Below are positions 35,364 to 46,599 of a stretch of DNA of 64,000 nucleotides, piece by piece. Under the pieces are notes generated by a model that was given only the letters and a program-made list of their open reading frames with translations, made no database searches and was not told the origin of the DNA. The position numbers and the translations under genes are program-made. Numbering within the stretch: position 1 is the stretch's first letter; every line of letters starts with the position of its first letter. Source of the DNA: Allohoeflea poritis (GTDB taxonomy: Bacteria > Pseudomonadota > Alphaproteobacteria > Rhizobiales > Rhizobiaceae); NCBI RefSeq assembly GCF_027889715.1, contig NZ_JAPJZH010000005.1, positions 271,477 to 335,476 on the forward strand, given 5' to 3'.

Positions 35364-36069
35364 GATCAGGACGCGGAGATTGGCCCGTGTCCCGGGGAGG
35401 ACCTCCTCGTGGTCTCTAAATCGGTGACCGGCTCCGGAGCGCAGTCACATGCGGGCAAGTGGCTATATGAAAAATACTCATGTTCTGACGATTATCCGCA
35501 TATGATTTATTTGCGTTTATTATACATCCGACGCGGGGGATGGCTGTCAACTCACAAATTGCCCGTATGTTCCGGGGCTTTGCGGCGGCTGTTTTCTCTA
35601 CTTTGAGAATCGGAGATTTCACCAAGTTGTGCCGAAGTGTTGCGACAAGTGAAACTGAAAAATCGGTCCGTTCATCTTCAAGGCGCGAGAACAGTCTCAG
35701 CATCGATGCCGGAATTGCGAAACCGTTTATATCGATCGGAATGAGGGCTTCTGTGGCACAATTGCAACGATTGATTCGCGGCCGCATGCGGCCTATAATT
35801 TCATCGTTGCTCCGCCACTCGGCAGGTTAGAGGACCGGCTTTTCGGCCATGAGCATCTTCGGATGAATTGACGTATCCTGCCCGGAACATCAAAGCACCG
35901 CGTATCGGATGACTTTCGGGCGGAGCAACCAAAATCAAGCGCCCGCCCTCGTCCCGACCTCAGCGCCACCCGGTCTTTTCATCGATTCCGCGAACGCCTA
36001 TAACCCACGGCGAACACGATCCGGTTCACAAGGCGCCAGGCGCATGCGGGCCGCTTTGAGGAGACGGGC
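35364..36069. other. Unresolved islet tail; no gene I can support
   Basis: About 700 bases without a convincing gene. Two overlapping opposite-strand frames exist: 35540-35830 (+), 96 codons, and 35416-35787 (-), 123 codons. Neither has a good ribosome-binding site or a recognised family, though the leftward one ends just before a leftward terminator-like hairpin, which mildly favours it. The part 35900-36060 contains the promoter region of the acyl-CoA synthetase; GAGG lies ten bases before its ATG. No copy of the tRNA-Leu 3' end was found here by eye. Confidence 0.35.
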
Positions 36070-37707
36070 ATGCTTCCCTTGCGTGACACCTACGAGGAAC
36101 TGGTCAGGGATTTCGCCTGGGAGATTCCGGATCGCTTCAATATCGCGAAGGCGGTCTGCGACGATTGGGCGGAGCGCGAACCGGGCCGTGTCTGCCTGTT
36201 GCACTATCAACCCGATCGCGATCCCGATGAACTGACCTATGGCGCCCTGCGCGAGAAGGCGGATGCGCTTGCCAACGGTCTGCGATCGCTCGGTGTCGCC
36301 CGCGGTGACCGGGTCGCGCTCTTGCTGCCGCAGGGTTTCGAGGCGGCGATCGCCCATGTCGCCATCTACAAGCTCGGCGCCATCGCCGTGCCGCAGGCGT
36401 TGCTCTTCGGTGTCGATGCGCTTGCTTACCGCCTGAGCGCTTCGGGCGCGAAATGTGTCATCAGTAATGCCTCCGGCGTCGCCAAGATCGCGCAGATCGC
36501 GGGAGAGCTTGAGCAATTGTCCCATGTGATCAGTGTGGACGAGGTGCCGGGAAGCATCGCTTTCAACCAGCTTGTCGACGATCATGCCGGCCGGTTCGAA
36601 ACCGTCGATACCGGCGCTGACGATCCGGCGCTGATGATCTTCACCTCGGGTACGACCGGCCCGCCCAAGGGCGCGTTGCATGCGCACCGGGTCTTGCTCG
36701 GACACCTGCCGGGCATCCAGTTTCCGCATGAGTTCCTGCCGCAGCAGGGCGACCTGTTCTGGACGCCGGCGGACTGGGCCTGGGCCGGCGGCTTGCTCAA
36801 CGTCCTGCTGCCGGCCCTTTATTTCGGCGTGCCCGTGGTGTCTTCGGCGGCGCAGAAGTTCGATCCGGACACCGCCTTCCGCATCATGGAAAAGACCGGG
36901 GTGCGCAATGCCTTCATCCCGCCGACGGCGTTGAAGATGCTGCGCACGGTCGATCGGCCGTCGGAACGCTATTCGCTCAAGCTGCGCACCATCGGCTCCG
37001 GCGGCGAGTCGCTCGGCAAGGAGACCTATGCGTGGGCGAAGCGGGAGCTGGGGATCACCATCAACGAGTTTTACGGGCAGACGGAATGCAATCTGGTGCT
37101 CTCATCGTGCGGTCAAATCGGTGTCACAAGGGCGGGTGCCATCGGACTTGCCGTGCCCGGCCACACGGTGGCCGTCATCGATGCCGAAGGCCGGGAAGTC
37201 GCGCCCGGCACGCCGGGGCAGATCGCGGTGCGCAGTCCCGATCCCGTGATGTTCCTGCGGTACTGGAACAACGATGCCGCGACGCGGGCGAAATTCATCG
37301 GCGAGTGGATGGTGACCGGCGATCAGGGCATCCGCCATCCGGACGGCTATATCGAGTTTTTTGGGCGCGATGACGACGTCATCACCTCGGCCGGCTACCG
37401 CATCGGGCCGGGTGAAATCGAGGACTGCCTGACCGCCCATCCGGCTGTCGCGCTGGCCGCGGCCGTCGGCAAGCCCGACCCTTTGCGGACGGAGATCGTC
37501 AAGGCCTACATCGTCCTGAAGAAGCACTACCGGTCAAGCCACGCCCTGGCCGGTGAAATACAGGACTGGGTCAAGGTGCGGCTGTCGGCGCATGAATATC
37601 CGCGGGAAGTCGAATTCGTCGATACCATGCCGTTGACGACGACAGGCAAGGTTATCCGCCGGGAGTTGCGCGATCGGGCGGTGCGCGAAGCGCGCGGCTA
37701 CGGCTGA
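36070..37707 (+). CDS. AMP-forming acyl-CoA synthetase
   Basis: 545 residues of the ANL superfamily. The AMP-binding P-loop T-S-G-T-T-G-P-P-K-G is at 192-201, the A5 region is Y-G-Q-T-E-C near 337, and the A7 and A8 motifs appear as T-G-D-Q and G-Y-R-I-G-P-G-E-I-E near 440-450, with the catalytic lysine in T-T-G-K-V-I-R-R near 530. W-x-P-A-D-W-A-W-x-G-G near 235 is typical of acetyl-/medium-chain acyl-CoA synthetases. Activates a carboxylic acid to the CoA thioester. Three bases separate its stop from that of the convergent acyltransferase. Confidence 0.9.
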   Translation: MLPLRDTYEELVRDFAWEIPDRFNIAKAVCDDWAEREPGRVCLLHYQPDRDPDELTYGALREKADALANGLRSLGVARGDRVALLLPQGFEAAIAHVAIYKLGAIAVPQALLFGVDALAYRLSASGAKCVISNASGVAKIAQIAGELEQLSHVISVDEVPGSIAFNQLVDDHAGRFETVDTGADDPALMIFTSGTTGPPKGALHAHRVLLGHLPGIQFPHEFLPQQGDLFWTPADWAWAGGLLNVLLPALYFGVPVVSSAAQKFDPDTAFRIMEKTGVRNAFIPPTALKMLRTVDRPSERYSLKLRTIGSGGESLGKETYAWAKRELGITINEFYGQTECNLVLSSCGQIGVTRAGAIGLAVPGHTVAVIDAEGREVAPGTPGQIAVRSPDPVMFLRYWNNDAATRAKFIGEWMVTGDQGIRHPDGYIEFFGRDDDVITSAGYRIGPGEIEDCLTAHPAVALAAAVGKPDPLRTEIVKAYIVLKKHYRSSHALAGEIQDWVKVRLSAHEYPREVEFVDTMPLTTTGKVIRRELRDRAVREARGYG

Positions 37708-37710
37708 TTG

Positions 37711-38988
37711 CTATCGCCCCCTGGTCAGACCGCGCAGGCGGTTACGGACCTTGCGGGCCATGTTCCTGGTCTCATTGTAGAGATGCAACTGCGTCTCCAC
37801 CTGGCGCACGTCCCGGTCGCGCGTCGGATCGGTGCCGACAATGAGGGTGCCCATCCTGCAGCGTTCGCGCCACAACCGGCTCATAACCGGATGGTCCGGT
37901 GCTGCGCAGGAGTCGGTGATCGCAATATTGGGATCTTCCAGGTGAATCGCCGTCAGATTGTCCATCAGCAACTGACCGGGCGAAAAGGCGCTGAATCCCT
38001 CATTATAGGCGGTCTTCCACGTATAGGCGGTACCGCTCATCACGAAGACGACCATTGAGGCGATCGCCTCTCCGTCGAGATTGAGCGTGTGGATGCGCAC
38101 ATTGTCCGTTTCGGCAAGATCGGTGATGGCTTCGCGCGCAAAGGCGGCCCGGTAGCGGTCGACCACCATCGCCGTCTTGCGGCGTCCCTTCCATCCGTCG
38201 GCCTCGAGCGCGAGGAACTCCTCCATTCTTTCGCGTACGTCGCGCGGCTGGCGCGCGACATCGTAAGCGAGCGCACCGCGTTCGCTCAGTAGCCGCCGCT
38301 GGCGGCGCCGTTCGCGCAGATGCTTGGCCGAGAGCGACCGGTTGAGATAGGCGGGGCCGTCAAGATCGCTGTGCAGCATGGGCCGCTCGGAAACATCCGT
38401 TTCGGCGATCGGCAGGCCTCGGCTGACGGCGACGGCCCTCAGCAACTGAACGAAGGGGCCGTCCAGCCGCGCGCTGGGGATCACCAGAACCGAGGGCAGG
38501 CCAAGTGCGCCACCGGCCAGGGTCTCAAGCAGGTCGTCGAGCGTTTCCGCTGCGCCCTCCTGATCCAGCAGGGGCGTTCCCAGCGGGCCGTAGTCATTGG
38601 CCCAGGACCGGATGATCGGGGCGCCGATGGAAAAACCGGGCCGTTCAACGGAAAACGGCATGAGGAAACGCAGGCGGCTGCGGCGCTCGTCCTCGTCGCG
38701 CATGATCATCAGCCGGATCTGCCGGTCCTCCAGCCGCGGCATGGCGGGCGCCATGAAGCGCGCCGAAAAGAAGACGTTCGGTTCGATGGCACGGTGGGTC
38801 AGATAATCCAGCTCGCGGCGAAGATCATAGCCGGCGCGCGCGGGATAGACGCACAGGTGCCGCGATGGGCGGCCGGTTTCCACCGCGGTTTCGGCAGCCG
38901 GGCGCTCGATGTCGATGCCGGCGATCCTGGTGACTGCCGTCCCGCCCGCGCCGCCGGGTTCGTCCTGCAAGAACGGATTAGAGGACAT
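37711..38988 (-). CDS. CelD/BcsL-family GNAT acetyltransferase
   Basis: 425 residues. The N-terminal 60 residues are low-complexity; the central R-R-x-x-R-R-L-L and C-terminal half correspond to the double GNAT (GNAT_6/FemAB-like) domain with the A-Y-T-W-K-T-A-Y-N-E-G-x-x-x-x-S-P-G-Q-L-L motif used by CelD-type proteins linked to exopolysaccharide and cellulose clusters. It probably acylates a polysaccharide or its precursor. Its start overlaps the flippase stop by 11 bases. Confidence 0.85.
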   Translation of the reverse strand: MSSNPFLQDEPGGAGGTAVTRIAGIDIERPAAETAVETGRPSRHLCVYPARAGYDLRRELDYLTHRAIEPNVFFSARFMAPAMPRLEDRQIRLMIMRDEDERRSRLRFLMPFSVERPGFSIGAPIIRSWANDYGPLGTPLLDQEGAAETLDDLLETLAGGALGLPSVLVIPSARLDGPFVQLLRAVAVSRGLPIAETDVSERPMLHSDLDGPAYLNRSLSAKHLRERRRQRRLLSERGALAYDVARQPRDVRERMEEFLALEADGWKGRRKTAMVVDRYRAAFAREAITDLAETDNVRIHTLNLDGEAIASMVVFVMSGTAYTWKTAYNEGFSAFSPGQLLMDNLTAIHLEDPNIAITDSCAAPDHPVMSRLWRERCRMGTLIVGTDPTRDRDVRQVETQLHLYNETRNMARKVRNRLRGLTRGR

Positions 38989-40426
38989 TCGGGCCCGCCT
39001 TCCTGCCGGTCGCGGCGCCGGGCCTGCTCAACACGGACATATTGATGTCGAGGCGTGTGCGTATGATGGCGTATAAAAGCGCCGCCTCGGCGAACATGGC
39101 CATCATCGTCGCGGTTGCCGCGCCGTTAATGCCGAAAATCGGGATCAACAGGATATTGCCGGCAAGGTTGACGACGAGAACCGCGAGATAGATGAGCGCG
39201 CAAACCTTCTGCTGCCCCGCCATCGTCAACAGCGTCTCGCCGGGGCCGATCAGCGCCTTGGCCGCAACACCCGCGAACAGGATGAACATGACAGGATATC
39301 CGGCCTGGAAGTCCGGTCCGAACAGGGAAAGCAGGAACGGTCCAAGCACCAGGACGATGCCGCCGATAGCGATTGTCGGCCAGAATGTCCAGTAGGCCGC
39401 GGTTGCTGCAATCCGTGCCAGCTCGCCGGTGTTGTCGTCGGCAACCAGTGCTGAAAAGCGCGGGGCCATACCTGCCTTCACCGCGAAGAAGACGAAGTGG
39501 ACCAGGGCCATTATCTTCGCGGCCGCGTAGTAGGTTGCGACCTGATCGGGCGGCAGGAACATCCCCACCATCACCACATCGGCGTTGGTAAGGAGATAGT
39601 AGAAACCTTCGATCAGGAATATCGGCAGGGCAATGCGGATCCAGTAACCGAGTTCGATTTCCTTCGGCCCGGCCTCGAAACGCCTGCGCAGGCGCCATCC
39701 AAGAATGGTCAACTGGGTAAGGGTCGTGAGGTAGGTGGCGATGAGCGCGGCAATCAGTGCCGTACGGGCGTCGGCCGCGTAGCCGAGATAAACCGCGACG
39801 AACATAACGACCGGTATCAGAAACGGGCGGGCGAGGTAGGTCGGTGTGAGCGCTTGGACGATCCAGCTGTTGGCGCGGGCGGTGCCATCCATGATGTCGC
39901 CCAACGCGATCATCGGAAGGATGAACGCGCCGATCACCAGCGGGACGAGATAGTAGGACGGCATCGCATCGGCAAAACCGTAGACAAAGGCCACTCCGAG
40001 CGCTGCCACGATGGTGGCGCTTGCGAGGGAGAACAGCCGTGCCGTCACGGTAATCCCGCGGATCTTGGCAATTTCGCCTTGTGCACGGTATTGCGGCACG
40101 AACCGTATGAGTGCCGTGTGGAACCCGAAACAGGCAAGGTTGCCGACGATGATCGCCATTACCCAGACGAACACGAAGATTCCGTATTCGAACTGACCCA
40201 TCAGGCGCGCAAGAAAAATCTGCGCCAGAAAGGCTATTCCGGCACTGACAATGCGGATGAAGAAGGCGATCAGCGACATACGGCGGGTTTCACCGTGTTC
40301 GTCCTGCCCTTTCATCAGACCGAAAAACCGGTCCAGAAATCCTGTGGCCTTGTGGGGCACACCCGATTCCGGCGCAAGCGGCTTTTCAGCCGCATTTTCA
40401 ACCGTAATACGCACGGTATTGACCAT
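38978..40426 (-). CDS. Polysaccharide flippase (Wzx/MVF-type)
   Basis: About 482 residues from ATG 40426; GTG 40459 is another candidate. After a 50-residue cytoplasmic leader there are 12 to 14 membrane helices, with R-L-M-G-Q-F-E-Y-G near the first pair, typical of the MATE/MVF flippase superfamily that moves lipid-linked oligosaccharides across the inner membrane. The start of the downstream acyltransferase overlaps its stop, indicating a functional pair in glycan export or modification. Confidence 0.88.
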   Translation of the reverse strand: MVNTVRITVENAAEKPLAPESGVPHKATGFLDRFFGLMKGQDEHGETRRMSLIAFFIRIVSAGIAFLAQIFLARLMGQFEYGIFVFVWVMAIIVGNLACFGFHTALIRFVPQYRAQGEIAKIRGITVTARLFSLASATIVAALGVAFVYGFADAMPSYYLVPLVIGAFILPMIALGDIMDGTARANSWIVQALTPTYLARPFLIPVVMFVAVYLGYAADARTALIAALIATYLTTLTQLTILGWRLRRRFEAGPKEIELGYWIRIALPIFLIEGFYYLLTNADVVMVGMFLPPDQVATYYAAAKIMALVHFVFFAVKAGMAPRFSALVADDNTGELARIAATAAYWTFWPTIAIGGIVLVLGPFLLSLFGPDFQAGYPVMFILFAGVAAKALIGPGETLLTMAGQQKVCALIYLAVLVVNLAGNILLIPIFGINGAATATMMAMFAEAALLYAIIRTRLDINMSVLSRPGAATGRKAGPNVL

Positions 40427-40637
40427 TTCAAACCCAAAACTCGTTCCCACTATGCCCACGGGCCGTTAAGAAACGGTTGGAATCGGCGAAAAAGTCAGAT
40501 TTTTACCTGTGCAGCACTTATAGCCGTCCGGTCATACTGCGGCACAGCTGGCCCAAGCCCGCCAAATCGGGCTTGCGAGAACAGTTTTCAGGCGGAAATT
40601 GCGGGTTTTCGCAATGCCACAATCGGGCGTTCAGCGT

Positions 40638-43382
40638 TTACTTGAAGGCCCCGTGGCAGTGTTTGTATTTCTTGCCCGATCCGCAGGGACACAGCTCGTT
40701 GCGTCCCACCTTGCCCCAGGTCGACGGATCGTTGGGATCGCGCTGCTCGGCCGGCACCGTGCGGTTCTGGGCCGGCGCCAGGGCCAGGCCCCCCGGTTCA
40801 CCTTCCATTTCGTCGAATTCGTCATGGCCGGTGGTCGGGTCGATGTGATGGCCTTCCATCTCCTGCGGCGGCTCCGGCTCGGGCGCATCGGCCGCTTCAC
40901 GTACCAGTTCGACCCGCATCAGCTGCGCCGTCACCGTTTCGCGCAGATTGCCCAGCAGGCTCTGGAACAGTTCGAATGCCTCGGCCTTGTATTCCTGCAA
41001 CGGATCGCGCTGGGCAAGGCCGCGGAAGCCGATGACCGAGCGCAGATGGTCCAGATTGACCAGATGCTCACGCCACAGATGATCCAGCGTCTGGAGCACG
41101 ACGGACTTCTCGACATAGGTCATGACTTCGGGTCCGAAACGCTCGGCCCGGTCGGCCGCGGCCTTTTCGACCTCGGTGGTCAGGCGCTCGCGGATATCAT
41201 CCTCGGCAATGCCCTCCTCGGCGGCCCATTCGTCGATCGGAACCTCCAGGTTGAGGAATTTCTCGGTCTCTTCCTTCAGGCCCTGCAGATTCCACTGTTC
41301 CGCATAGGCTCTTTCCGGAATGTTGCGCGCGACCAGGCTTTCGACCACTTCCTGGCGCATGTCCGCGGTTGTCTCGCCGATGTCCTCGGCATCCATCAGC
41401 TCAAGGCGCTGTTCGAAGATGACCTTGCGCTGATCATTCATGACATCGTCGAATTTCAGCAGGTTCTTGCGGATGTCGAAGTTGCGCGCCTCAACCTTCT
41501 TCTGAGCCCGTTCCAGGGCCTTGTTGATCCACGGGTGAACAATCGCCTCACCTTCCTGGAGCCCCAGTTTCTTCAGCATGCCGTCCATGCGGTCGGAGCC
41601 GAATATGCGCATCAGGTCGTCCTGCAGGGACAGGTAGAATTTCGAGCGGCCGGGATCGCCCTGACGACCGGAACGGCCGCGCAACTGGTTGTCGATGCGG
41701 CGGCTTTCGTGCCGTTCGGTGGCAAGGACATAAAGCCCGCCCGCGGCCAGCGCCTTTTCCTTCAGCGCCTGGACTTCCTGGCGGATCTTTTCCTCTTTCT
41801 GACCGCGCTGCGCCTCATCCTCGATTTCGGCCAGTTCGTGGGAGATCCGCATGTCGATATTGCCACCGAGCTGGATGTCGGTTCCGCGCCCGGCCATGTT
41901 GGTGGCAATGGTGATGGCGCCGGGCACGCCGGCCTGTGCGATGATCAAGGCTTCCTGCTCATGATAGCGCGCATTGAGAACCTGGAAGTCCTTGATGTCG
42001 GCCTTGCGCAAAAGGTCGGCAAGAAACTCGGACTTTTCGATCGACGTCGTGCCGACAAGAACCGGCTGGCCGCGCTCGCTCGCCTCCCGGATCTCGGCGA
42101 CGATCGCCGTGAATTTCTCCTCGGCCGTGCGGTAGACCTCGTCGTCCTCGTCGGCGCGCTTGATCGGCAGGTTTGTCGGCACCTCGACCACTTTGAGGCC
42201 GTAGATATTGCCGAATTCCTCGGCTTCCGTCGACGCCGTGCCGGTCATGCCGGCGAGCTTGTCGTACATGCGGAAATAGTTCTGGAACGTGATCGACGCC
42301 AGCGTCTGGTTTTCCGGCTGAATGGCGACCTTTTCCTTGGCTTCCAGCGCCTGGTGCTGGCCTTCCGAGTAACGTCTTCCCGGCATCATGCGGCCGGTGA
42401 ACTCGTCGATGATGACGATTTCGCCGTTGCGCACGATATAGTCCTTGTCGCGGGTAAAGAGCTTGTGTGCCTTGAGCGCATTGTTGACGTGGTGGACGAT
42501 GGCCACGTTCTCCACGTCGTAAAGGGACTCGCCCTTGAGCAGGTCCGCTTCCTTGAGCATGCCTTCAAGCTTTTCCGTGCCTTCTTCCGTGAAGGTCGCG
42601 GAGCGCTGCTTTTCATCGATCTCGAAGTCGCGTTCCTCGAGCAGCGGAATGAAGGCGTCCATGGTGTTGTAGAGCTCGGAGCGATCGTCGAGCGGCCCGG
42701 AGATGATCAGCGGCGTGCGGGCCTCGTCGATCAGAATGGAATCGACCTCGTCGACGATGGCATAGTTGTGGCCGCGCTGGACCATCTGGCCGCGCTCATA
42801 TTTCATGTTGTCGCGCAGGTAATCGAAGCCCAGTTCGTTGTTGGTCGCGTAGGTGACGTCGCAGGTATAGGCGGCGCGGCGCTGCTCATCATCCATGCCG
42901 TGGATGATGGTTGCCGTCGTCATGCCCAGGAAACTGTAGACCTTGCCCATCCATTCGGCGTCGCGCGTGGCCAGGTAATCATTGACCGTGACGACATGGA
43001 CGCCCTTGCCGGTCAGGGCATTCAGATAGACCGGCAGCGTGGCGACCAGCGTCTTGCCCTCGCCGGTCTTCATTTCCGCGATGGAGTTCTCGTGAAGGAT
43101 CATGCCGCCGATGAGCTGGACATCGAACGGGCGCAGGCCGATTACCCGGCGGGCAGCCTCCCGGACGGTCGCGAAAGCGGGAACGAGAATGTCGTCGACG
43201 GTCTTGCCATTTGCAAGCTCTTCGCGGAAGTGCTCCGTGCGTGCGGCCAGGTCCTCGTCGCTGAGTGCCTGCATCTCTTCTTCCAGAGCGTTGATCGCCT
43301 CGACGCGCGGCCGGTAAGAGCGGATTAGGCGATCATTCGATGAACCGAACAATTTTTTGGCGATGCCGCCGAAGTTGACCAT
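40638..43382 (-). CDS. secA: Preprotein translocase ATPase SecA
   Basis: 914 residues. Walker A is M-K-T-G-E-G-K-T, near 105-112; the DEAD-like region V-D-E-V-D-S-I-L is near 210; the preprotein cross-linking domain, second RecA fold with G-R-G-T-D and [11 protein letters not shown], and helical scaffold follow. The C-terminal tail ends [13 protein letters not shown], the zinc-binding motif used for SecB and ribosome contact. Drives Sec export. Divergent from the periplasmic parvulin gene, a frequent neighbour in rhizobia. Confidence 0.98.
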   Translation of the reverse strand: MVNFGGIAKKLFGSSNDRLIRSYRPRVEAINALEEEMQALSDEDLAARTEHFREELANGKTVDDILVPAFATVREAARRVIGLRPFDVQLIGGMILHENSIAEMKTGEGKTLVATLPVYLNALTGKGVHVVTVNDYLATRDAEWMGKVYSFLGMTTATIIHGMDDEQRRAAYTCDVTYATNNELGFDYLRDNMKYERGQMVQRGHNYAIVDEVDSILIDEARTPLIISGPLDDRSELYNTMDAFIPLLEERDFEIDEKQRSATFTEEGTEKLEGMLKEADLLKGESLYDVENVAIVHHVNNALKAHKLFTRDKDYIVRNGEIVIIDEFTGRMMPGRRYSEGQHQALEAKEKVAIQPENQTLASITFQNYFRMYDKLAGMTGTASTEAEEFGNIYGLKVVEVPTNLPIKRADEDDEVYRTAEEKFTAIVAEIREASERGQPVLVGTTSIEKSEFLADLLRKADIKDFQVLNARYHEQEALIIAQAGVPGAITIATNMAGRGTDIQLGGNIDMRISHELAEIEDEAQRGQKEEKIRQEVQALKEKALAAGGLYVLATERHESRRIDNQLRGRSGRQGDPGRSKFYLSLQDDLMRIFGSDRMDGMLKKLGLQEGEAIVHPWINKALERAQKKVEARNFDIRKNLLKFDDVMNDQRKVIFEQRLELMDAEDIGETTADMRQEVVESLVARNIPERAYAEQWNLQGLKEETEKFLNLEVPIDEWAAEEGIAEDDIRERLTTEVEKAAADRAERFGPEVMTYVEKSVVLQTLDHLWREHLVNLDHLRSVIGFRGLAQRDPLQEYKAEAFELFQSLLGNLRETVTAQLMRVELVREAADAPEPEPPQEMEGHHIDPTTGHDEFDEMEGEPGGLALAPAQNRTVPAEQRDPNDPSTWGKVGRNELCPCGSGKKYKHCHGAFK

Positions 43383-43665
43383 TTACATGGTCCTTTCTTG
43401 CTGGTTGGGCGGATATCAAATCGTCATGAACCGGCAAGGAGCGGCGCGATGACGCGGTTTTGAAGCTGATCCGCCCGAAACTGATCTGGACGCGAGATTG
43501 CGTGACAGATAAGAGGGGGTGTGATCGATGTCAACGCCGCTGTAGGGGCACCGGATTTGGCAGATTATGGTGGGCGACCCGATTCCCGCTTGTGACATCT
43601 CGGAAATCGGCTATTGAAGGAACATTGTGGTCGTCGGCCGCATAACCAGAAAAGGTCAGTTGATC

Positions 43666-44523
43666 ATGCACAGAACAAAGCCATTGTGTGCCGGGCTGGT
43701 GGCGCTTGCCGTCAGCCTGAGCTTCGGCGCGGCGGCCCAGGACAGTGAAGACAAGGTGATCGCGACGGTCGGCGGCAAGCCCGTGTATCAGTCCGAACTC
43801 ACCTTTGCCGAAACCGATCTCGATCCGCAATTCTCCCGCCTTCCCGCCGAACAGCGGACTGCCGCGGCGCTATCGGCGCTGCTCGACATCAAGCTGATGG
43901 CGCAACAGGCCGAAAACTCGGGGCTCGGCAAGGATGAGGCGTTTCAAAGGCGCGTCGAATTCCTCAGGGACCGGGCTCTGCACAACGAGTTCTTCAAAAC
44001 CAGGGTCGTGGACAGCCTGACGGAAGAGGCTGTCAGGGAACGTTACGACAAGGAAGTCGCGGCGACGCCGCCGGAGCAGGAAGTGCGGGCCCGCCATATT
44101 CTCGTTGACAGCGAGGAACAGGCCAAGGCGGTCGTGACGGAGCTGGATGCGGGCAAGGATTTCATCGAGCTTGCCAAGGAAAAATCAACCGGTCCGAGCG
44201 GGCCGCAGGGCGGCGACCTCGGATATTTCACCCGCGGCCGTATGGTGCCGGAATTCGAAGAGGCGGCTTTCGCACTCGAAACCGGAACCTATACGAAAGA
44301 ACCGGTCAAGACCCAGTTCGGCTGGCACATCATCAAGGTCGAGGACAAGCGCGACACGCCGCCGCCGAGCTTCGATCAGGTCGCTGACCAGATCCGGCGC
44401 GTCCTTCTGCAGGAAGAGTACCTGGCACTGCTGCAGGAAGCCCGCGACGCTGTCGAGGTAGAGGTTACTGACGAGGAACTGCAGGGTCTTCTCGAAGCGG
44501 TCAATCCGCAGGGAAACAACTGA
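43666..44523 (+). CDS. Periplasmic peptidyl-prolyl isomerase (parvulin, SurA/PrsA type)
   Basis: 285 residues. A signal peptide (about 1-24, ending A-A-A-Q) is followed by a helical N-terminal chaperone part and a parvulin domain at about 135-230 with R-A-R-H-I-L-V, G-G-D-L-G-Y-F and F-G-W-H-I-I. It catalyses proline isomerisation of secreted proteins. ATG 43666 gives the signal peptide; the upstream frame does not. Opposite to secA and 22 bases before argJ. Confidence 0.9.
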   Translation: MHRTKPLCAGLVALAVSLSFGAAAQDSEDKVIATVGGKPVYQSELTFAETDLDPQFSRLPAEQRTAAALSALLDIKLMAQQAENSGLGKDEAFQRRVEFLRDRALHNEFFKTRVVDSLTEEAVRERYDKEVAATPPEQEVRARHILVDSEEQAKAVVTELDAGKDFIELAKEKSTGPSGPQGGDLGYFTRGRMVPEFEEAAFALETGTYTKEPVKTQFGWHIIKVEDKRDTPPPSFDQVADQIRRVLLQEEYLALLQEARDAVEVEVTDEELQGLLEAVNPQGNN

Positions 44524-44545
44524 GCCCGGCCGGACCCGACACGAG

Positions 44546-45787
44546 ATGAGCGAAAAGGTATCTCCACTGGCTCCGGACCACATCGCGGAGTTGCCGCCTG
44601 TTGACGGTGTCCGGATCGCGACGGCCGCCGCCGGTATCAAATATGCGGATCGAACGGATCTGATGCTTATGGTGTTCGAGGCGCCGACAGCCGTGGCCGG
44701 CGTGTTTACCCGGTCACTGTGCGCGTCCGCACCGGTGGATTTTTGCCGCTCGAACCTTCCGGGTGGCGTGGCGCGGGCTCTCGTGGTCAATTCGGGAAAT
44801 GCCAATGCCTTCACAGGCAAGAAGGGCAGCGAGGCTGCCCGGATAACGGCCGAAACGGCATCAAGGGCGGTCGGCTGCGAGGCCGGTCAGGTGTTCCTTG
44901 CATCGACCGGCGTCATCGGTGAGCCGATGGATGCCGCGGCCTTCTCGGACAAACTTGCCGCTCTTGCCGATCAGGCCGATGCCGACCGCTGGACGGACGC
45001 AGCGCGTGCCATCATGACGACCGATACTTATCCGAAGGTCGCGACACGCATGGCGACAATCGGCGGCGCACAGGTGCGGATCAACGGTATCGCCAAGGGT
45101 GCCGGAATGATCGCGCCCGACATGGCGACGATGCTGTCCTTCGTCGTCACAGACGCGGATATCGGCAGCGCGGCGCTGCAGGCTCTCCTCTCCGAGGGTG
45201 TTGAAGGCACGTTCAACGCCATTACCGTCGACAGCGATACATCGACCTCCGATACGGTGATGCTCTTTGCGACAGGCGCGGCGGCGGCAAACGGCGCACC
45301 GCGCGTGACGGATGCGACTGATCCGGCTCTTGCGGATTTCAGATCGGCGCTGTTCGATCTTTTAAAGGACCTTGCCCATCAGATCGTGCGCGACGGCGAA
45401 GGCGCCCGCAAAATGGTCGAGATCACCGTCAGGGGCGCTGCCAGTGCCGGAGCAGCGAAGACAATTGCCTTTTCGATCGCAAACTCGCCGCTGGTCAAGA
45501 CAGCGGTCGCCGGCGAAGACGCCAATTGGGGGCGTGTGGTCATGGCTGTCGGCAAGGCGGGGCAGGAGGCCCATCGCGACCGGCTCCAGATCTGGTTCGG
45601 CGATATCCGGGTTGCCGTCGACGGTGAGCGCGATCCCGACTACAGCGAGGACGCGGCGGCGGCGGTCATGAAGCGCGACAAGATTGATATCTGCGTCGAT
45701 GTTGGCGTGGGCGACGGCGAGGCGACGGTGTGGACCTGCGATCTGACCAAGGACTATGTCGCGATCAACGGCGATTACCGCAGCTGA
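44546..45787 (+). CDS. argJ: Ornithine acetyltransferase / N-acetylglutamate synthase
   Basis: 413 residues. The autoprocessing motif K-G-A-G-M-I-x-P-D-M-A-T-M-L is near 190-200, where cleavage before the threonine creates the N-terminal nucleophile of the beta chain. G-D-Y-R-S ends the protein, as in other ArgJ. It recycles the acetyl group in arginine biosynthesis. Immediately after the parvulin gene and followed nine bases later by the GNAT gene, so probably one operon with mutT. Confidence 0.96.
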   Translation: MSEKVSPLAPDHIAELPPVDGVRIATAAAGIKYADRTDLMLMVFEAPTAVAGVFTRSLCASAPVDFCRSNLPGGVARALVVNSGNANAFTGKKGSEAARITAETASRAVGCEAGQVFLASTGVIGEPMDAAAFSDKLAALADQADADRWTDAARAIMTTDTYPKVATRMATIGGAQVRINGIAKGAGMIAPDMATMLSFVVTDADIGSAALQALLSEGVEGTFNAITVDSDTSTSDTVMLFATGAAAANGAPRVTDATDPALADFRSALFDLLKDLAHQIVRDGEGARKMVEITVRGAASAGAAKTIAFSIANSPLVKTAVAGEDANWGRVVMAVGKAGQEAHRDRLQIWFGDIRVAVDGERDPDYSEDAAAAVMKRDKIDICVDVGVGDGEATVWTCDLTKDYVAINGDYRS

Positions 45788-45795
45788 CGGGCGCG

Positions 45796-46599
45796 ATGCC
45801 GGACAGGAAGAAGAGAGCGAACCCCGTTATGCAGCATCTTGCCAGTGTTCGACGATTGGAAGCCGTCGGTTTCCGGGCCTGGCCGGCCGCGTCGATCCAG
45901 TATGACGGCAGCTGGCAGATAAGGCTGACGGCGGGCCATCCATCGAAGCGGCTGAATTCCGTCAATCCGCTCGACCCGTCCGATCACCGGGATGTCGAGA
46001 AGCGCGTGGAGCGGGCCGCGCAGCGGTTTCGCGCCTATGGGCGGCCGCTGGTGTTCCGGCAATCGCCGCTGGCGCCGCCGCAGCTCGATGCCTATTTCGA
46101 TGCCCATGGCTGGCGCCGCTTCGATGAAACGCGGGTGATGATGGCCGAGATCGACCAGCTGGATCTTGAGGATGTGCTTGATCATCTGCCGATCCGCGAA
46201 ATCGGCCGATATGTCGATGCGTCCATCCAGGTCCACGGACGGGACCCGGCTTTGAAGCCAGGCCTGACCGAGGTGCTCAGCTCAATCCGGCCGGAAGCCG
46301 GTTTCTTCGTTCTCGAGGAAGCCGACACCGGACCTGTCGCGACGGCGCTTTGCGTTCACGACAACGACATGGCCGGAATATTCGAACTGGCGACGCGCGC
46401 CGATCGGCAACGCATGGGCCATGCACGGGAGGTCGTGGCGACGGCGCTGCGCTGGGCACGCATGCGCGGCGCGGAGAAAGCCTGGCTGCAGGTCGAGGCC
46501 GGCAACCTCGCCGCAGTGGGCCTTTATGAGGGCTTCGGCTTCAGCGACATCTATCGCTACGACTACCGGCAGGCACCGGAGCTTTCGGCGCATGGGTAG
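45796..46599 (+). CDS. GNAT family N-acetyltransferase
   Basis: 267 residues. The C-terminal half carries the acetyl-CoA site, R-A-D-R-Q-R-M-G-H-A-R near 220 (R/Q-x-x-G-x-G/A-like loop), and a W-L-Q-V-E-A-G-N-x-A-A-x-x-L-Y-E-x-x-G-F pattern typical of GNATs. The N-terminal part is unique. ATG 45796 is used; ATG 45829 is possible. It overlaps mutT by eight bases. Substrate unknown. Confidence 0.85.
   Translation: MPDRKKRANPVMQHLASVRRLEAVGFRAWPAASIQYDGSWQIRLTAGHPSKRLNSVNPLDPSDHRDVEKRVERAAQRFRAYGRPLVFRQSPLAPPQLDAYFDAHGWRRFDETRVMMAEIDQLDLEDVLDHLPIREIGRYVDASIQVHGRDPALKPGLTEVLSSIRPEAGFFVLEEADTGPVATALCVHDNDMAGIFELATRADRQRMGHAREVVATALRWARMRGAEKAWLQVEAGNLAAVGLYEGFGFSDIYRYDYRQAPELSAHG

Noticed and set aside
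35328..35606. 92-codon open frame after the islet
   Set aside because: It runs through the GC-rich hairpin and has no start signal or known domain.
35250..36069. Search for a direct repeat of the tRNA-Leu 3' end that would mark an attachment site
   Set aside because: No repeat of the T arm or acceptor was found by eye, so integration at the tRNA is only suspected.
40599..43328. A 909-codon open frame on the plus strand opposite secA
   Set aside because: It mirrors the secA codons (GC-rich third positions keep the antisense frame open), lacks a ribosome-binding site and matches no protein family.
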